Shown one piece after another: positions 6,015 to 7,299 of a DNA stretch of 7,299 nt. This DNA is from GCA-2733415 sp964635575. GTDB taxonomy: Bacteria; Bacteroidota; Bacteroidia; Flavobacteriales; Flavobacteriaceae. The stretch covers positions 1-7,299 of the forward strand of contig CAZWNY010000076.1 in assembly GCA_964635575.1 (NCBI GenBank), written 5' to 3'. The notes below the pieces were generated by a model that was not told the DNA's origin, did not search any database, and saw nothing but the letters and a program-made list of their open reading frames with translations. Position numbers and translations under genes: made by a program. Positions within the stretch are counted from its first letter, which is position 1, and each line of letters opens with the position of its first letter.

Positions 6015-6572
6015 ATGAAAAAAGTAATTTTAATAGCAATGGTATTGGTTGCTGGAGTAAGTTTTGGGCAAGAAAAAGAAACTACACAAAAAGAAAAAAG
6101 CACTATTACAGTATTTGGTAATATGGGACATCAAGGGGCAATTGGGTTTGAATTTGAAACCTATGATGTGCTTAATACAGGTGAAAATGAAAGTTTAATT
6201 CTTAAAGTATCACGGAATACTTTAAAGGTTGAATTTGATAATATAGATGATGTATTTAGTAATGGTAAAGAAACGACAATAGGTTTCAGAAAATACTATA
6301 AGAAAAATAATGTAGCTAAAGGGTTTTATTCTTCAAATTATATAACCTATGGTACTCATAAATTTAAAAGCACTTATTATAATGGGAAATACCGCTATTT
6401 TTCATTTGTCCGCCCAGAATTAGGGTACCGTTTTTTAGCTGGTAATTTTAATTTTGATTTAAACCTAATGGGAATGTGGAAAATTGAAATAAAAGGAAAG
6501 GATGATGTAGATAATAAAACATTTGATAATAACGAATATAGATTAGGTTTTGGAGTAGGTTATACTTTTTAA
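6015..6572 (+). CDS. small outer-membrane beta-barrel protein, exported
   Basis: 185 aa. A clear Sec signal peptide (MKKVILIAMVLVAGVSFG, cleavage before Gln19) is followed by a polar K/E/T linker and then alternating hydrophobic/polar strands with many Tyr, Phe and Gly (ITVFGNMGHQGAIGFEFETY, YITYGTHKF, FVRPELGYRFLAG). The C-terminus is GVGYTF, the terminal-aromatic beta-signal of outer-membrane barrels. The length suits an eight-stranded barrel. It lies 55 bp after the repressor on the same strand with no TAnnTTTG of its own that I can see, and is followed by a strong terminator, so it is probably transcribed with the repressor in the integrated state. A role in altering the host surface, such as superinfection exclusion or lysogenic conversion, is inferred from location; the barrel family itself gives no function. 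Confidence 0.8.
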   Translation: MKKVILIAMVLVAGVSFGQEKETTQKEKSTITVFGNMGHQGAIGFEFETYDVLNTGENESLILKVSRNTLKVEFDNIDDVFSNGKETTIGFRKYYKKNNVAKGFYSSNYITYGTHKFKSTYYNGKYRYFSFVRPELGYRFLAGNFNFDLNLMGMWKIEIKGKDDVDNKTFDNNEYRLGFGVGYTF

Positions 6573-6577
6573 AAATT

Positions 6578-6616
6578 AAAAAAAGGGTGGTTTTATTATA
6601 ATACGCCCTTTTTTTT
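6578..6616 (+). terminator. intrinsic terminator of the repressor/barrel transcript
   Basis: A-rich arm ending AAGGGTG (to 6589) pairs with CGCCCTT (from 6604), with one T-G wobble, around a 14-nt loop. An uninterrupted T-run ends at 6616. It starts 5 bp after the barrel stop codon. Confidence 0.8.
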
Positions 6617-6620
6617 GCTC

Positions 6621-6682
6621 AAAAGTGTAATAAAACACCTTAAAAGTGTAAGTGTAATAAAAGTGTAATAAAAAGTGTAATA
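6621..6682. repeat. iterons AAAAGTGTAATA, direct copies
   Basis: The 12-bp unit AAAAGTGTAATA occurs exactly at 6621-6632, 6659-6670 and 6671-6682, the last two in perfect tandem. AGTGTAATA at 6651-6659 and AAAAGTGTAA at 6642-6651 are shorter copies. Most copies sit 11, 12 or 21 bp apart, near whole helical turns, as protein-binding iterons do. Confidence 0.75.
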
Positions 6683-6718
6683 CGATTATGCCATATAAAC
6701 AAAGGGTTTATATTACTT

Positions 6719-6738
6719 TATTACACTATTACACTTTT
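6719..6738. repeat. inverted iterons TATTACACT, two overlapping copies
   Basis: TATTACACT at 6719-6727 and TATTACACTTTT at 6727-6738 are reverse complements of the direct iterons. 6671-6682 and 6727-6738 form a perfect 12-bp stem with a 44-nt loop. A further inverted TATTACAC is at 6857-6864 and an isolated AGTGTA at 6799-6804. Confidence 0.7.
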
Positions 6739-6979
6739 ATTCTATTTATAGGTAAATTAAAAATAAATAATATATATATAAAAGAGAGGTTTGCCAATAG
6801 TGTATTTTTCTTTCCTGTTGCTGTTTGTTGTTTATTATTTCAGATTTTGCCTACACTATTACACGTATTTTTTATTTAACAAGTAGTTATGTTGGGGGTA
6901 TGGGGGAACAAATAAATATAGGTAATAAAACGCTCTTTAAAATGCGCCCCTGCAAACGAGCGAGTAAAGTTTAAAAGGA

Positions 6980-7000
6980 ACAAATGCAAAAGGCATTTGT
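6980..7000. repeat. short perfect hairpin
   Basis: ACAAATGC (6980-6987) pairs with GCATTTGT (6993-7000) around a 5-nt loop AAAAG. No T-run follows, so it is not an obvious terminator. It could be an origin or recombination structure. Confidence 0.55.
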
Positions 7001-7010
7001 AACACAATAT

Positions 7011-7110
7011 TTTATAAACAATAGCAATACAGACCTATTAACAAAATAGTGATTAAAACGGCTTGTTTTGTTGTTTTTAAAGTCGTTTTTTAAAGGCTAT
7101 TGCTTATAAA
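7011..7110. repeat. long-range inverted repeat with nested stem
   Basis: TTTATAAACAATAG (7011-7024) is the reverse complement of 7097-7110 with one mismatch, and one further base pairs (7025 with 7096). Inside, AAAACG (7055-7060) faces CGTTTT (7084-7089). The function is unknown. Confidence 0.5.
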
Positions 7111-7143
7111 CTGAATGTAAACAAAGGTTTTGAGCGTTTTTAG

Positions 7144-7163
7144 CGTGTCAAATCCGTGTCAAA
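7144..7163. repeat. paired direct repeat CGTGTCAAA
   Basis: CGTGTCAAA at 7144-7152 and 7155-7163, 11 bp apart and about 80 bp from the putative attachment site. It is suitable as an arm-type site for an integrase or accessory factor. Confidence 0.5.
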
Positions 7164-7244
7164 ACAAGTTAAAAAATAACCAAAGTTTAGTTTGTAACAT
7201 ATTGATAATGAATGCTGTGGTCTTTTGGAGATGGTTAGATGTAT

Positions 7245-7264
7245 TTCGATTCTCTCCGACTCCA
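7245..7264 (+). other. tRNA or tmRNA 3'-end fragment, candidate attachment site (attR)
   Basis: TTCGATT (7245-7251) fits a T-loop, CTCTC (7252-7256) the 3' T-stem strand, CGACTCC (7257-7263) a 3' acceptor strand and A7264 the discriminator; the gene-encoded tail is CAA, not CCA. The five bases before the T-loop (TGTAT) cannot pair with CTCTC, so the rest of the RNA gene is absent. This is what integration into the 3' end of a tRNA or tmRNA gene leaves at the far end of an element. The acceptor CTCC-A fits tmRNA or tRNA-Ala-like genes, but I cannot choose. Confidence 0.5.
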
Positions 7265-7274
7265 CAAGTAAAAA

Positions 7275-7299
7275 CCTTGCAAATATTAAGTTTGCAAGG
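7275..7299. terminator. terminator-like hairpin at the right edge
   Basis: CCTTGCAAA (7275-7283) and TTTGCAAGG (7291-7299) form a perfect 9-bp stem with a 7-nt loop, preceded by AAAAA. Any T-run would lie beyond the window. It sits 10 bp after the RNA 3' fragment, where the original RNA gene's terminator would be. Confidence 0.6.

Larger units (their letters stand above)
6617..7244. other. gene-free, structure-rich region (candidate origin or partition region)
   Basis: No convincing gene on either strand. A 63-codon plus-strand frame at 6688-6879 runs through the iterons and reads as hydrophobic low-complexity, so it is rejected. The stretch holds iterons, two G5 runs (6894-6898 and 6902-6906), an 8-bp hairpin, a long-range inverted repeat and a CGTGTCAAA pair, listed separately. 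It joins the lysogeny genes to the attachment-site fragment. Confidence 0.55.

Noticed and set aside
5900..6103. 67-codon minus-strand frame
   Set aside because: Antisense to the end of the repressor and the barrel signal peptide; Phe/Ile/Leu composition reflects A-rich sense DNA.
6621..6864. CRISPR array
   Set aside because: The repeat units are 9-12 bp, overlap or abut, occur in both orientations, and have no uniform unique spacers.
6688..6879. 63-codon plus-strand frame starting MPYKQRVYITLL
   Set aside because: It reads across direct and inverted iterons and an AT-only stretch; the hydrophobic low-complexity product shows no topology or motif.
7221..7264. Complete tRNA or tmRNA
   Set aside because: Only the T-loop, the 3' T-stem strand and the acceptor strand are present; the upstream bases do not pair and there is no anticodon arm or 5' acceptor.

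Overview
The window is very AT-rich, has no Shine-Dalgarno-like leaders, and carries a TAnnTTTG-type promoter (-7 TATATTTG with a TTG about 21 bp upstream). Together with the protein styles this points to a Bacteroidota genome, most likely Flavobacteriia. The content is that of an integrated mobile element, such as a temperate phage, phage satellite or IME: a divergent repressor/Cro-like switch, a leftward early operon with a large primase-helicase, and at the right edge a tRNA/tmRNA 3'-end fragment that looks like an attachment site. No integrase, structural, packaging or conjugation gene is visible, so only one end of the element is seen. A run of 10 N at 625-634 shows this is a draft assembly.

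Right to left on the minus strand, an operon starts at a promoter near 5531-5562. Its genes are: a Cro-like small DNA-binding protein (5207-5473); a small membrane protein (4867-5139, contested by an antiparallel open frame at 4940-5203); a 73-aa unknown (4627-4848); a 137-aa ATPase-like protein whose Walker A lysine is missing (4201-4614); a 62-aa coiled-coil protein (4013-4201); a 944-aa TOPRIM primase/SF3 helicase (1156-3990); a 99-aa unknown overlapping its end (882-1181), followed by a possible frameshifted tail (779-958); an ASCH-domain protein interrupted by the N gap (260-782); and the start of another gene running off the left edge (1-206). Spacings are short and several stops and starts overlap (TAATG at 4199-4203, ATGA at 779-782), which suggests one transcript with translational coupling.

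On the plus strand, a CI-like repressor (5567-5959) diverges from the operon across a compact control region holding a 22-bp imperfect palindrome and three TTGC-type repeats. It is followed by a secreted outer-membrane beta-barrel protein (6015-6572) and a terminator. This pair is likely expressed in the integrated state, making the barrel a candidate lysogenic-conversion or superinfection-exclusion gene.

From 6617 to the right edge no convincing gene is seen. The stretch is dense in DNA structure: 12-bp iterons (AAAAGTGTAATA) in direct and inverted copies, G-runs, hairpins, a long-range inverted repeat, a pair of CGTGTCAAA repeats, then the tRNA/tmRNA 3' fragment and a terminator-like hairpin. 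I infer a replication-origin or partition-like region next to an attachment site, with the primase-helicase as the plausible user of the iterons.
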